The notes beneath the pieces are model-generated. The model saw only the letters and a list, made by a program, of their open reading frames with translations. It was not told the DNA's origin and did no database searches. 42,171 nt of DNA from NCBI GenBank assembly GCA_902727985.1, contig CACVAY010000027.1, forward strand, positions 1-42,171. Direction: 5' to 3'. Positions 28,358 through 37,270 of the stretch are shown one piece after another (within the stretch, counting starts at the first letter, position 1; each line of letters starts with the position of its first letter). Position numbers and translations under genes: made by a program. The DNA comes from an uncultured Thiotrichaceae bacterium (GTDB taxonomy: Bacteria > Pseudomonadota > Gammaproteobacteria > Thiotrichales > Thiotrichaceae).

Positions 28358-29968
28358 CTATTCACCTTTTTCTAACACATGCTGAGCAAAACCATTGCCC
28401 ACTTCTGCATACATATTAAACGTTGAATCAACACCTGCTTTTTGCAAGTGATCTTCTTCATCCGTGAATTTTGATACAGCGGCAATTCTACCTCTATAGC
28501 CCCATTCCCTGATTGCCTTAGCGGTATTCACATTCGCTTGCAAATTGGGCATACACAGCATCACTAATTCAAGCTGATGCTCATGGTTTTTAATACGATG
28601 CCAGAAGTCTACGTCTGAAGAATCGCCAGGTAATACATTACGCCCTTCATCTTCATGCAGCCGAATCTTTGACTCATCAAAGTCTACCCCTGCTACCTTG
28701 CCTTCATACTCATCTCGAAGATGATCATACGTACCTCGGCCAACTCTCCCCATGCCAATGACTAATGCTTTTGCATCCCCTAAATAAACCCAGTCCTCAT
28801 GCGGTAAACGTTGCCTGCTTTCCAACTTCTGCAGGGCAGGACTGAATCGTTTAAAAATAGTTGTATTAAGTAAGTTGAGTGGAGAAGCGATAATGAAAGA
28901 CAGAACAACCGCAATGGTAATAATGGTTAGCCAATCTTGTGGCAACCACTGATTACCCACTGCAATTGCCGCAATAATCAAACCAAACTCACTGAAGTTC
29001 GCTAACGATAAAGTTGCAAAGGCAGCGGTTCTACTTCGCAGTCGAAATCGTGTAAACAGAACAAAGAAAAGCCCCATTTTTAGCGGTAAAAATAGCAGCA
29101 AGAGCACCGCTGCAAAAACGGTATGAGGTTCTAAAATTGCTGCCATTCCAATACTCAGAAAAAATCCCACCAAGAATAAGTCTTTGAGACTCAGTAAGGA
29201 CTTAGCCAACTCGCTGGCTTTAGGGTGTTGCGCAAGTAGCACGCCAAAAAACAGTGCGCCCAGATCACCCTTGAGGTCCAATTGTTCAAACAGTGTAGAA
29301 CCCCCTAATGCCAAGACCAGTCCGAATAAAATGAGTAACTCGCCATGCCCGGCCCGGCGCAGCAAATAGATTAAAACGGGTCGAAGCAACACTAATGCGA
29401 TGAGAATGAGCACGGCCCACGGTGACGGGATTTTTGCCGTTGATGCAGCGAGAAATATGACAGCCGCAATATCTTGAACAATCAAAACACCGATAGCCAC
29501 GCGACCATAATGTGACCCCATGCCGCCTTTGTCTTCAAAGACTTTAACGGCAAATACCGTACTGGAAAACGATAGCGCAAAACCGAGTAACAAGGTCTGT
29601 GATACAGACAAATCGGAGAGCATGGGAAGTTGTAAACCTGCCAGTAGCCACAGCAACGCGGCCATACCAACCGTTACTGCAAGCATATGAGCAGTGGCTA
29701 CTCCCCAAACTTCGGGGCGCAGTAATTGAGCGGGTTTGAGTTTTAGCCCTATCGTGAAAAGCAACAGCGTGACGCCAAGATCAGCCATTTCATTGAGGAA
29801 ATCACCACCAGATACTCCAAGCGTGGTCAGTACAAAACCGGCAATGAGAAAGCCCACCATCGGTGGCAAACCAATCTGTGCAACAACAAAACCGAATAAA
29901 TAGGCGACAATGATCCAGATCGGATCATGATAATCAATAGAAGTGAGTAACGAGCTTAATGCTTCCAT
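28358..29968 (-). CDS. CPA2-type cation:proton antiporter with TrkA-N domain (KefB/YbaL-like)
   Basis: 536 residues. About 12 membrane helices fill residues 15-380, with CPA2 hallmarks LLLFTIGLKL, SFSSTVFAVKV and VLIVQDIAAV. A TrkA-N/RCK Rossmann domain occupies about 400-525 (ALVIGMGRVGRGTYDHL). It probably moves K+ or Na+ against H+, gated by a nucleotide on the RCK domain. The ATG at 29966-29968 has GAGAG about eight bases upstream. Convergent with the molybdenum operon (49-nt gap). KefB/KefC identity is not certain; glutathione gating cannot be read here. Confidence 0.9.
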   Translation of the reverse strand: MEALSSLLTSIDYHDPIWIIVAYLFGFVVAQIGLPPMVGFLIAGFVLTTLGVSGGDFLNEMADLGVTLLLFTIGLKLKPAQLLRPEVWGVATAHMLAVTVGMAALLWLLAGLQLPMLSDLSVSQTLLLGFALSFSSTVFAVKVFEDKGGMGSHYGRVAIGVLIVQDIAAVIFLAASTAKIPSPWAVLILIALVLLRPVLIYLLRRAGHGELLILFGLVLALGGSTLFEQLDLKGDLGALFFGVLLAQHPKASELAKSLLSLKDLFLVGFFLSIGMAAILEPHTVFAAVLLLLFLPLKMGLFFVLFTRFRLRSRTAAFATLSLANFSEFGLIIAAIAVGNQWLPQDWLTIITIAVVLSFIIASPLNLLNTTIFKRFSPALQKLESRQRLPHEDWVYLGDAKALVIGMGRVGRGTYDHLRDEYEGKVAGVDFDESKIRLHEDEGRNVLPGDSSDVDFWHRIKNHEHQLELVMLCMPNLQANVNTAKAIREWGYRGRIAAVSKFTDEEDHLQKAGVDSTFNMYAEVGNGFAQHVLEKGE

Positions 29969-30334
29969 AGGTGTACTCTCGTTTTACTGTCAATAAATCT
30001 GTCCTGAGATATTGCATGACTTGCTCAACCGTATCCCCAAGCAATTTGCCCTAACCCCCAAACAAGCAACGGTTTCTATAACAATAATTTGAGCTTTCAA
30101 TTTATCAAACATATGCGCACTCACTTTAGAATGCTTTACAAGCTCTATATGACAGCGATGCTTACGTACTTTCTCATCGTGCTCACAGATTGTCTGTCAT
30201 GCTTGTTGTAGATAGATTAGCCCCATATACGTTTAAGAATACTTAACGCCTCCAGCTTTTCTTCATTATACTGCTGAAATTAAATCTTCGCAGATATTCT
30301 CGTAGCAACACCAGGCATTGTAAAAGGACGCAGC
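29969..30334. other. 366-bp divergent intergenic region
   Basis: Separates the minus-strand CPA2 antiporter and the plus-strand roxA-like gene, so it should hold both promoters. A TTGACA lies on the minus strand at 29989-29994, but a matching -10 at normal spacing would run into the start codon. No gene, clear hairpin or repeat was seen. Confidence 0.35.
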
Positions 30335-31477
30335 ATGAAACTTGATCTATTAGGTGGCATCACCGCCCAACAATTCCTTGATGAATACTGGCAACAAAAG
30401 CCACTTCTGGTACGCCAAGCGTTCCCCAATATTAAAACGCCCTTTTCACCTGAGGAACTGGCTGGATTGACCTGTGACACTGAAACCTCATCACGCATAA
30501 TCATTGAACATGGAAAAACACCTTGGCAAGTAAAACACGCCCCTTTTACAGAGAAAGACTTTACCAGCCTACCCGACACACATTGGACGCTCCTCATAAA
30601 TGATTTAGAACATTACTACCCAGAGCTTCAGAATATTTTACAGAAATTCCGTTTTCTGCCTGATTGGCGCATTGATGACTTGATGGTGAGTTATGCGGCT
30701 GACCAAGGCACCGTTGGGCCACACCTTGATGAATACGATGTTTTCTTGATTCAACTCGAAGGTAAGCGTCGCTGGCAACTGGATTCTGATGTGGATACTG
30801 AGAAACTCGTTCCTGATATTTCGCTAAAAATTCTTGAAGAGTTTACTGCGGAAAATGATTGGATCCTAGAAGCTGGAGACATGCTATATCTCCCCCCTAA
30901 CCTTGCACATTACGGTGTCGCGCAAGGGGGCTGCATGACGTATTCAGTCGGTTTCCGCGCCCCTGATCGTGAAGCGTTATTATCTGCATGGCTTGACGAG
31001 TTCAATGAACATCCTGAGCTAAACCAACGCTATGGTGATGCTAAGCGTCAAATCCAACCATCGGCAAGTGAAATTTCGCAGCGTGACATTCAACAACTCA
31101 AAGCTATGATGAGAAATATGCTAGATGACAACGGCGGCTTATTTGAATCATTTCTGGCGCGTCATCTCAGTGAATCAGCAGCCACAGCATTTAGCCTAGA
31201 AGATGAAAACCCAAGCTTTGAAGAATTCACTGACTACCTCAAAAACCCAACCAAACGTCTTACATGGATTGAGCATGAAAATGGCTTAGATGTCTTCATC
31301 GAAGGCAACGCCCTGCCTATGCCGCTCAGTCATAAAGAAGCCTTGATCACATTAACTGACTCAATGGAATATAACGCACAAACCATTGCTGAACTAATAC
31401 AGGCAGATCCTATCTATCTTGAACTGATGGGGACGTTAGTTGCTCAGGGGTTTTTCATCTCTGCTGATATCGAATAG
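30335..31477 (+). CDS. roxA: Ribosomal protein L16 arginine 3-hydroxylase-like JmjC oxygenase (RoxA/YcfD)
   Basis: 380 residues; E. coli YcfD is about 373. The cupin/JmjC core has the iron facial triad HLD (His130, Asp132) and a distal His192 in NLAHYGVAQ. The N-terminal FLDEYWQQKPLLVRQAFP and the VGPHLDEYDVFLIQ block are characteristic of YcfD. The family uses Fe(II), O2 and 2-oxoglutarate to hydroxylate an Arg of L16. An all-helical dimerisation and winged-helix region follows residue 200. AAAGGACG precedes the ATG. REP-like repeat copy 3 begins 13 bases after the stop. Confidence 0.93.
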   Translation: MKLDLLGGITAQQFLDEYWQQKPLLVRQAFPNIKTPFSPEELAGLTCDTETSSRIIIEHGKTPWQVKHAPFTEKDFTSLPDTHWTLLINDLEHYYPELQNILQKFRFLPDWRIDDLMVSYAADQGTVGPHLDEYDVFLIQLEGKRRWQLDSDVDTEKLVPDISLKILEEFTAENDWILEAGDMLYLPPNLAHYGVAQGGCMTYSVGFRAPDREALLSAWLDEFNEHPELNQRYGDAKRQIQPSASEISQRDIQQLKAMMRNMLDDNGGLFESFLARHLSESAATAFSLEDENPSFEEFTDYLKNPTKRLTWIEHENGLDVFIEGNALPMPLSHKEALITLTDSMEYNAQTIAELIQADPIYLELMGTLVAQGFFISADIE

Positions 31478-31490
31478 TATCTTTTAAGAA

Positions 31491-31585
31491 AGCTGATTAA
31501 GTCTGCATTTTCGGAATCGGGACATTAGTCCCGCCATTCGATGGTTAATTACCGTACGCTGGGCGAGGCTTCAGCCTCGATTCCG
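31491..31585 (+). repeat. REP-like repeat copy 3, a head-to-head pair
   Basis: The left unit (31491-31535) shares GCTGATTAAGTCT and GGAATCGGGAC...GTCCCGCC with copies 1 and 2. The right unit (31561-31585) is inverted: GGGCGAGGCT-TC-AGCCTCGATTCCG. The outer arms CGGAATCG (31512-31519) and CGATTCCG (31578-31585) are exact inverted repeats. The right unit keeps the 7-2-7 stem layout with paired base changes (CGAGGCT/AGCCTCG instead of CGGGACT/AGTCCCG). This is the layout of a two-REP BIME-type element. Confidence 0.8.
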
Positions 31586-31722
31586 AGTAACGCACAGTAT
31601 TTCATACTTCAAATCACCAGCTATCAGTGATAGTAGGATTAGCCTGACAGGCTGCTACTTGATTGCAAGCTGCTGAAGGTGCATCATTCCGCTCATCCCC
31701 ATTTTCACTTAAGAGCAAAATA
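31586..31722. other. Spacer with two further short perfect palindromes
   Basis: Between the REP pair and the Anbu gene are CTATCA-G-TGATAG (31621-31633) and AGCCTG-A-CAGGCT (31641-31653). Both are perfect 6-1-6 palindromes eight bases apart. They may be operators for the Anbu operon or a continuation of the repeat element. No gene was seen. Confidence 0.5.
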
Positions 31723-32463
31723 ATGACATTTTGTATTGGCATCAAAGTTAACGAAGGCATTGTCGCACTGGCAGATACCCGCATTGTGCGTGGTCATGAG
31801 CAGTCTACAAAACAAAAATTATTTGAGTTTAAGCATGCCGAGAGGTCACTTTTTACCACGACCAGTGGTTTGCGTTCGGTTCGCGATAAAACAATGACTT
31901 ACGTTGAAGAAACATTACACAACCATGCCACGACCTATGATTATTTTTATCAATTCGCCAACTTATTTGGAGAGCAACTCCGTCGTGTCAAACTAGAGGA
32001 TGGACCAGCACTCGCTGCCACCCACCATTCCTTTAATCTTAATGCAATTATTGGTGGGCAACTGAGTGCTGATCAAGAACCAAAATTGTTTTATGTTTTT
32101 CCAGAAGGTAATTGGGTAGAGTCCACCCCAGATACGCCGTATTTCATGGTCGGTCGCACCTATTACGCCAAACCTCTTCTCGATTTATTATTGCGCAAAG
32201 ATACCTCATTGCGCTCTGCTGTTACCCTCGCTTTACTCGCATTCGAAGCGACTCAAACCAGCGTAACCGATGTTGGCTACCCCGTTGATGTAATGGTTCT
32301 GCCTAACGGGGGTTCTGCATCCAGCTTTCAACGCTATAACGAAACAGATGTTAAGTACATGACAGACAACTGGAAAGCATCGCTTGATCAGACACTGCTG
32401 AATCTACCCATGGATTGGGCATCTCCACTCTTTTCCAACCCATTTACAGGACATTCTTCCTAA
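31723..32463 (+). CDS. Anbu: proteasome-like N-terminal nucleophile hydrolase
   Basis: About 246 residues. The frame opens earlier, but ATG 31723 gives MTFCIGIKVNEGIVALADTR. Removal of Met would expose Thr as nucleophile, and Asp17 (counting from that Thr) sits in the conserved ADTR; Lys residues at 29-31 follow. This is the signature of Anbu, the ancestral bacterial proteasome-like family that assembles into open helical rings. AAGAG lies eight bases before this ATG. The stop overlaps the transglutaminase start (TAATG). Known Anbu loci also carry an ATP-grasp and an alpha-E gene; neither is nearby. Confidence 0.9.
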   Translation: MTFCIGIKVNEGIVALADTRIVRGHEQSTKQKLFEFKHAERSLFTTTSGLRSVRDKTMTYVEETLHNHATTYDYFYQFANLFGEQLRRVKLEDGPALAATHHSFNLNAIIGGQLSADQEPKLFYVFPEGNWVESTPDTPYFMVGRTYYAKPLLDLLLRKDTSLRSAVTLALLAFEATQTSVTDVGYPVDVMVLPNGGSASSFQRYNETDVKYMTDNWKASLDQTLLNLPMDWASPLFSNPFTGHSS

Positions 32464-33293
32464 TGACCCAAATCATGATCGGCAGTACATTGAATTATGA
32501 CGTGAAGCAGCCCACCATATTTCTCTTTAAAATTGCAGCAGCCACTACTGCACATCAAATCATTAGCCATGAAGTATTAACCTTCGAGCCAGACCTTGAT
32601 GTGGAGCAGTGTCAGATTGGTGGAGATGGTAACCGTCTGCACCGTGTTGTGGTAGAGCCCTGTAACCTCAGTATCCGCTATGAAGCGATAGCAGACGTCA
32701 GCCCCGAGCTTGAGCACGTTCAAGAAGTAGGTGAAACGGCAATTGCCGAGATACCGTCTGAAGTCCTGACTTATATGAATCCAAGCCGTTACTGCGAAAG
32801 TGATTTGCTTGCGCGTTTTGCTTTTGAGGAGTTCAGTCACTTAGCATCAGGTTACATGCGGGTGCAGGCGATTAACGATTGGGTATACAAACACCTCGAT
32901 TACGTACCTGGCAGCACGAGTGCCACCACAACGGCGGCTAATGTTCTACTACAGCGGACTGGCGTGTGCCGTGATTTTGCGCATTTAGCGATTAGTTTGT
33001 GTCGTGGCATTGGCATCCCCGCGCGTTATGTATCAGGCTATGCCGTTGATCTCAAACCACCTGACTATCATGGTTTTATGGAAGCTTATCTGGACGGTCA
33101 ATGGTATCTATTCGATCCAACACGCTTGGCGTCAACTCTGGGCTTGGTACGGATTGGCGTGGGTAGAGACGCGGCTGACCTTGCCTTCTCAACGTTGACT
33201 GGATCAGCGATGATGACCGACAAACAAGTGTGGGCATATTTCGCAGATCCAATGCCTAATTCGCCGCGCACTCCAGCAGTGTCCACCGCATGA
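32463..33293 (+). CDS. Transglutaminase-like cysteine protease of an Anbu operon
   Basis: 276 residues from ATG 32463-32465, which overlaps the Anbu stop; the longer frame from 32415 would lie inside anbu. The catalytic triad is visible: Cys169 (TGVCRDFAH), His203 (DYHGF) and Asp218 (YLFDPTR). An N-terminal beta domain (about 1-100) precedes it, as in bacterial transglutaminase-like proteins that cleave or cross-link peptides. No signal peptide is present, so it is cytoplasmic. The overlap with Anbu supports a functional pair. Confidence 0.92.
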   Translation: MTQIMIGSTLNYDVKQPTIFLFKIAAATTAHQIISHEVLTFEPDLDVEQCQIGGDGNRLHRVVVEPCNLSIRYEAIADVSPELEHVQEVGETAIAEIPSEVLTYMNPSRYCESDLLARFAFEEFSHLASGYMRVQAINDWVYKHLDYVPGSTSATTTAANVLLQRTGVCRDFAHLAISLCRGIGIPARYVSGYAVDLKPPDYHGFMEAYLDGQWYLFDPTRLASTLGLVRIGVGRDAADLAFSTLTGSAMMTDKQVWAYFADPMPNSPRTPAVSTA

Positions 33294-33442
33294 TTGAAAC
33301 TCAAACAGCATACGACTAATTAAAATTGCACCTAATCTCCCTGTAAAGATATTACAAGAATTTACATTTATTTGCTTGAAGTAATAGCTAAATAGTTATG
33401 ATAATGGTTCCTCAATATCAAATAATAAGGTTCCCTCCCCCA

Positions 33443-33916
33443 ATGAAACTATCTAGAACATTATTAACTATCGCATTAACTTCAGTTTTTGCTTTGACAG
33501 CAACAGCTCATGCCGATAGAGAAGACAAATCACCAGAAGGTCAAGCGGCAAAATACCGTCACAGCACATTCACTATGATTCGTTACCATTTCGGCCCAAT
33601 GGGTGAAATGATTAAAGGAAAGTCAGATTACGATAAAGACACCTTTGCCAAAAATGCAGATGCCTTGGCTACACTGGCAGCTCTTACAGAGAATGGATTC
33701 GAGGTTGATGGCATTACTAAAGGATCCCGCGCCAAGAAAGATATCTGGGAGAACAAAGACAAGTTTGACGCAGGCATGAAGGTGTTTGTTGAAAATACGG
33801 CAGCACTTGCAACGGCAGCTAAGTCAGGTGATATGGCTTCAATCAAACCAGTTTTCGCTAAAGTGGCTGATAACTGTAAGCAGTGCCATAAAAGTTATCG
33901 TGCTAAAAAAGATTAA
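33443..33916 (+). CDS. Cytochrome c' (periplasmic, class II)
   Basis: 157 residues from ATG 33443. An upstream in-frame ATG at 33398 would add an unlikely stretch before the signal peptide. The signal (about 1-24, ending AHA) precedes a four-helix-bundle protein with the C-terminal haem site CKQCH (Cys145, Cys148, His149), the cytochrome c' position. Cytochromes c' bind NO and CO and are linked to NO tolerance. A strong terminator follows. The gene is convergent with a cytochrome b561-type gene, a pairing seen elsewhere for cytochrome c'. Confidence 0.92.
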   Translation: MKLSRTLLTIALTSVFALTATAHADREDKSPEGQAAKYRHSTFTMIRYHFGPMGEMIKGKSDYDKDTFAKNADALATLAALTENGFEVDGITKGSRAKKDIWENKDKFDAGMKVFVENTAALATAAKSGDMASIKPVFAKVADNCKQCHKSYRAKKD

Positions 33917-33936
33917 TTTTTAAATGCGTTTTACAT

Positions 33937-33968
33937 AGGCCTGATAATGTTAATATCGGGCCTTTTTT
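33937..33968 (+). terminator. Rho-independent terminator after cytochrome c'
   Basis: A 10-bp stem AGGCCTGATA/TATCGGGCCT (33937-33946 and 33954-33963; one T-G pair) with a 7-base loop, followed by a T-run to 33968. It lies between the convergent cytochrome c' and cytochrome b561 genes. Confidence 0.92.
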
Positions 33969-34003
33969 GTGCCTGTTGCTTTTTTCGATACCAATAAACG
34001 CTT

Positions 34004-34672
34004 CTAGAGGCCACTTAAATAAGTAATTCCGCCAAATATTGTTGCCACTGAGAATATCAGGATGGCCAAAGCAAATAACGGGCTTTTAAAGTCCAGCTTT
34101 GGCTCAGCTTTTCCTTCTGGCCAAACTGTCTTTCCCATAATCATAGGCTTGAGTAGGTTGGTTCGTTTCATCACGCGGTAAAACAGTATCGCCGCGACGT
34201 GAAAACCAGTTAAAAATAATAATATATTGAAGCCCAGATGATGAAAGTCTGTCATTTTTTCAGCGGTTTCATCACCAACTAGGTGGTACAAGGGGCCTTC
34301 GGTAAGGATAAGATCACTACTAAACAACCCTGCACCGGCTTGTAACGCGAGCATTATTAGCAATGTAATGACCATCAATCCCCCTAGTGGATTATGCCCG
34401 GCATGTATCTCTGGCTCTCGCTTAAATAAGGTAAGTGCATGTTTCAGCGCACCAACGGGGGAAATAAATGAACGAAAACGAGAACTAGTACTTCCGATTA
34501 ACCCCCATATTATTCGATACAGAATAAGCGATAAGACAAGCATACCCGCTTTGATGTGGAGTTCTAGATAATTACCTGTCTCGCCACTAAACCATAAAAA
34601 ACCAAATAGAAGTACTAACAACCAATGGAAGAGACGTGTTGGGGAGTCCCAGATTTTTACTAATTTTTTCAT
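34004..34672 (-). CDS. Cytochrome b561-type di-haem membrane protein
   Basis: 222 residues with five hydrophobic segments (about 15-30, 40-60, 95-118, 142-168 and 198-218). Candidate haem ligands are His16 (RLFHW), His39 and the later FHHLGFN and TGFHV histidines. The N-terminal WDSPTRLFHW is typical of the nickel-hydrogenase/formate-type b cytochrome family. It probably passes electrons from the quinone pool to a periplasmic acceptor. Its pairing with cytochrome c' makes that protein the likely acceptor (inference). Confidence 0.9.
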   Translation of the reverse strand: MKKLVKIWDSPTRLFHWLLVLLFGFLWFSGETGNYLELHIKAGMLVLSLILYRIIWGLIGSTSSRFRSFISPVGALKHALTLFKREPEIHAGHNPLGGLMVITLLIMLALQAGAGLFSSDLILTEGPLYHLVGDETAEKMTDFHHLGFNILLFLTGFHVAAILFYRVMKRTNLLKPMIMGKTVWPEGKAEPKLDFKSPLFALAILIFSVATIFGGITYLSGL

Positions 34673-34810
34673 ATTAACGTGTAGCTGTATTTAACCGCCA
34701 TAAGTAGATCCTACTACAAACAGCATTGACGAAGAAATACCATATTCAAGGCTTAGTACAAGACGTTCGAAAGGACAAGTCATCACTCACGGATGGGAAA
34801 TCCATACCCT

Positions 34811-34846
34811 AGAAACTTAAACTATCTCTTTAAAGAATTTACTCAC
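34811..34846 (+). repeat. Direct repeat A flanking the R-M cassette
   Basis: A 36-base stretch that begins AGAAACTTAAACTATCTC and ends TTTACTCAC. It matches 37488-37523 at 31 of 36 positions without gaps, in the same orientation. The two copies bracket both R-M genes. Confidence 0.75.
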
Positions 34847-34899
34847 AAAAAAGCAGCTTATGATCTAACACAAGTTTAAACATCAAAATTGATAACACA

Positions 34900-34928
34900 T
34901 TGAATCAAAATACTTTCTACATTATGCT
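34900..34928 (+). promoter_or_regulatory. Sigma-70-type promoter for the restriction endonuclease
   Basis: TTGAAT (34900-34905), a 17-base spacer, TATGCT (34923-34928). Transcription would start near 34935, leaving a leader of about 60 bases. The endonuclease ATG at 34995 has no purine-rich ribosome site in front of it, which would keep its translation low. Confidence 0.6.
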
Positions 34929-34994
34929 AACGACAGAGGCTAAATAGCAGTCACATCAGACAAACTCCCCACAACACTCAGCGCATAAAAAATA

Positions 34995-35741
34995 ATGAAG
35001 AAAGAAACTAGAGAACAAATTACTCACATACTTCAACATTGTGTTGATCGAGCTATCCACAGAGTTAAAAGCGACAGTACTCACCGCCCTTTTCACGAAG
35101 CCTTACTAACAAAAAAACTTCTCTCTTCAGCTGTGTTTGAAAGATCTTTTTCAACATCATTTGGCCAAGGCCCGATTGAAGAAATCTCTCAAATTCTTGC
35201 CATCGCAAATGGAGGGGAAAGCGTGAGACAAAAAGAAACCTTGGTTAACATTAACAAAGGGGCTATTGATGAAATTGAACGTATCATAAGTTCTCTTAGA
35301 AGTGGGGAGAATACACCAAACTGGACAAAAGAAGTTTCCAAAATACAGGCATTCAAAAAAGGAGATTATGTTGTTAGACGCATCATTTCAGACTTATGGG
35401 TACAAAAAGATGGTCATGAAACTTTTATATCAATAAAAACAGTCAAGCCAAACATCGATCAAACAGAAATTGTAAAAAAAGATATGTTGCTTTTAAAGGC
35501 AGAGAATGCAAAATTTAACACTTTTTTTGGTCTTTACTATAACCCTGGTGGAGATAGTCGAGCCGACTATAATTGGTCTATTCCGTCAAAAATATTTGAT
35601 ATGAAAAGAGATCCTTGTGTGCTGATTGGAGAAGAATATTGGGAACTGGTTGGAGGTTCGGGCGCATATCAAGACTTACTTGAGATATTTGAAAGCGTTG
35701 GAAAAAACACTAGAAAACAACTAGAAGAGATTGGTCACTAA
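34995..35741 (+). CDS. Type II restriction endonuclease, TdeIII-like
   Basis: 248 residues. The sequence resembles the TdeIII endonuclease family, whose prototype cuts GGNCC; that assignment rests on my recognition of the N-terminus (REQITHILQHCVDRAIHRV) and the central block. A likely catalytic core lies at about residues 133-150, where SDLWVQKDG is followed by ETFISIKTVKPN, resembling a PD-(D/E)xK site. It is convergent with a cytosine-5 methyltransferase (37-nt gap), the expected partner. Codon use is AT-rich relative to the neighbours, consistent with horizontal transfer. Specificity is inferred. Confidence 0.82.
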   Translation: MKKETREQITHILQHCVDRAIHRVKSDSTHRPFHEALLTKKLLSSAVFERSFSTSFGQGPIEEISQILAIANGGESVRQKETLVNINKGAIDEIERIISSLRSGENTPNWTKEVSKIQAFKKGDYVVRRIISDLWVQKDGHETFISIKTVKPNIDQTEIVKKDMLLLKAENAKFNTFFGLYYNPGGDSRADYNWSIPSKIFDMKRDPCVLIGEEYWELVGGSGAYQDLLEIFESVGKNTRKQLEEIGH

Positions 35742-35778
35742 CCCCCCTTTTTTCCTTAGAATACTTTTAAAGAGAAAC

Positions 35779-37206
35779 TCAAGTGAAGTTTAACTTACCT
35801 TGCTGAAATGCAACTCCAGCATTATCTATCTGTTTCATAAACTCCGACTCCCATTCGTTACAAGAGGTGTTTTTATAACGGGAGTACCTAAAACCTTCAT
35901 AGATTTCGATATCATCGTGCTTAAGCAAAGACATTACAAGTTTTCCAAGAGCATGCCCTAACCCAATAGGAACAGCATTTCCTATCTGCTTATATTGCTG
36001 TATTAGCGGCCCTGCTAATTTCCAGCTATCAGGAAATTGCTGAACTCTCTTATATTCTTCAACAGAAACTGGACGCTCCTCTTCTGGATGCGCCAGATCA
36101 GTTGCTGGCATTGCTGGATGCGTCACCAAAGTTGGCGATGGTTTATCCCAAGCTAAGCGCCTTAGGAATCCAGTTTTCCCACCACCAGAATAAAATGATT
36201 TACCCAATGCTTCTTTCTGTAAATCCACAGGCAAATTACGCCAGTTTTGCCCACTTTTCAGTAAGCGATAGAATTTCAATCTCTTTTCAGGAAAGTTTAT
36301 GTGATGACAAGTATCTATCCCTTGAACAGCTTGTCTAAAAGTTCTCCATTTTGGTAATCCCACTTCAGCATCATCTGAATGGGTTGGAACAAGGAAAGGT
36401 GGCTCCTCACCATCTCTGGAACAGACGATAATAACCCGCTCCCTTACTTGAGGAGTACCAAAGTTAGCCGCATTGTAGAGATTAAAAGAATAGGAATAAT
36501 TAGATGATCTGAGTCTGTTTAAAATATAATTCAATGCTCCTCCCCTGAGTTCATCAAACGATAGATCAGGAAAGTCTTCTCCACGTTGATCATGTGGCCG
36601 ATGTTGCATTGGGCAAGATAATAGCCCTCGAACATTTTCAATAACAATGTATTTAGGGTTTATCTCTAACGCCAAATCCAAATACTTCAAAAAAACATTT
36701 CCACGATCATCATTAAGACCGTTTCTTTTACCAGCAGTACTAAAAGCTTGACATGGAGGGCCACCAACAATCAAATCCACATCATTTTTCTTTACTCCCG
36801 CGTTCTCAAGAACATCATCTGCAGAATAATCGTTAATATCTCCCAATAACGCCAGATCAGGTCTGTTTAGCTCTATCGTCTGCCGACAATATTTGTCATT
36901 CTCACAGGCAGAACGGATATCAAACCCAGCCTTTTCCAGCCCGAGGTCAAGCCCCATTGCTCCTGAGAAAAAGCTTAAAGCAATGGGTTTTTTTGATTTG
37001 TTTTTTTTACTAATAGAAGCAGGATGGTTCTCTGCCACAACATGGGATGACTTAAGTCCATATTCCATTATCTTATCCTTTTCTACAATCCATGAACGCC
37101 CTATTTTAGAAGCCTGCAAGCCTCCACTCCGGCACAATGAACGAGTTTGCTGTTCTGATAAATTAAGAATCTTGGCGGCCTGTTTAATACTTATATGGGT
37201 ACTCAC
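35779..37206 (-). CDS. DNA cytosine-5 methyltransferase with N-terminal helix-turn-helix
   Basis: 475 residues. Residues 1-50 form an excisionase/MerR-like helix-turn-helix ([20 protein letters not shown], then the wing [10 protein letters not shown]), joined by a Lys-rich linker to a complete C5 methyltransferase. The methyltransferase shows motif [19 protein letters not shown] (about 76-93), motif [11 protein letters not shown] (catalytic Cys about 151), motif VI ENVRG, motif VIII QVRER and motif X QIGNAVP. The start is GTG 37204-37206 with AAGGA eight bases upstream. It should protect the host from the convergent TdeIII-like endonuclease. The HTH may repress its own promoter, as in other HTH-bearing C5 methyltransferases. 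Confidence 0.93.
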   Translation of the reverse strand: MSTHISIKQAAKILNLSEQQTRSLCRSGGLQASKIGRSWIVEKDKIMEYGLKSSHVVAENHPASISKKNKSKKPIALSFFSGAMGLDLGLEKAGFDIRSACENDKYCRQTIELNRPDLALLGDINDYSADDVLENAGVKKNDVDLIVGGPPCQAFSTAGKRNGLNDDRGNVFLKYLDLALEINPKYIVIENVRGLLSCPMQHRPHDQRGEDFPDLSFDELRGGALNYILNRLRSSNYSYSFNLYNAANFGTPQVRERVIIVCSRDGEEPPFLVPTHSDDAEVGLPKWRTFRQAVQGIDTCHHINFPEKRLKFYRLLKSGQNWRNLPVDLQKEALGKSFYSGGGKTGFLRRLAWDKPSPTLVTHPAMPATDLAHPEEERPVSVEEYKRVQQFPDSWKLAGPLIQQYKQIGNAVPIGLGHALGKLVMSLLKHDDIEIYEGFRYSRYKNTSCNEWESEFMKQIDNAGVAFQQGKLNFT

Positions 37207-37225
37207 AAAGACATTCCTTATCGAA

Positions 37226-37270
37226 AGTATTTATAAGTACCAATCTTATTCAAAAAACGACGTATGTCAA
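37226..37270 (-). promoter_or_regulatory. Methyltransferase promoter with candidate operator
   Basis: On the minus strand, TTGACA (37265-37270), a 16-base spacer and TAAGAT (37243-37248). Just downstream is an imperfect palindrome GTACTTATAAATAC (within 37226-37240, one mismatch), between the start of transcription and the GTG. Its position suits autoregulation by the methyltransferase HTH; that is inference. Confidence 0.6.

Larger units (their letters stand above)
34673..34994. other. Left flank of the restriction-modification cassette
   Basis: About 320 bp without a gene. It contains direct repeat A (34811-34846) and, nearer the endonuclease, a good sigma-70 promoter (34900-34928). Composition is visibly more AT-rich from here to about 37600 than in the regions on either side. 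Confidence 0.5.
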
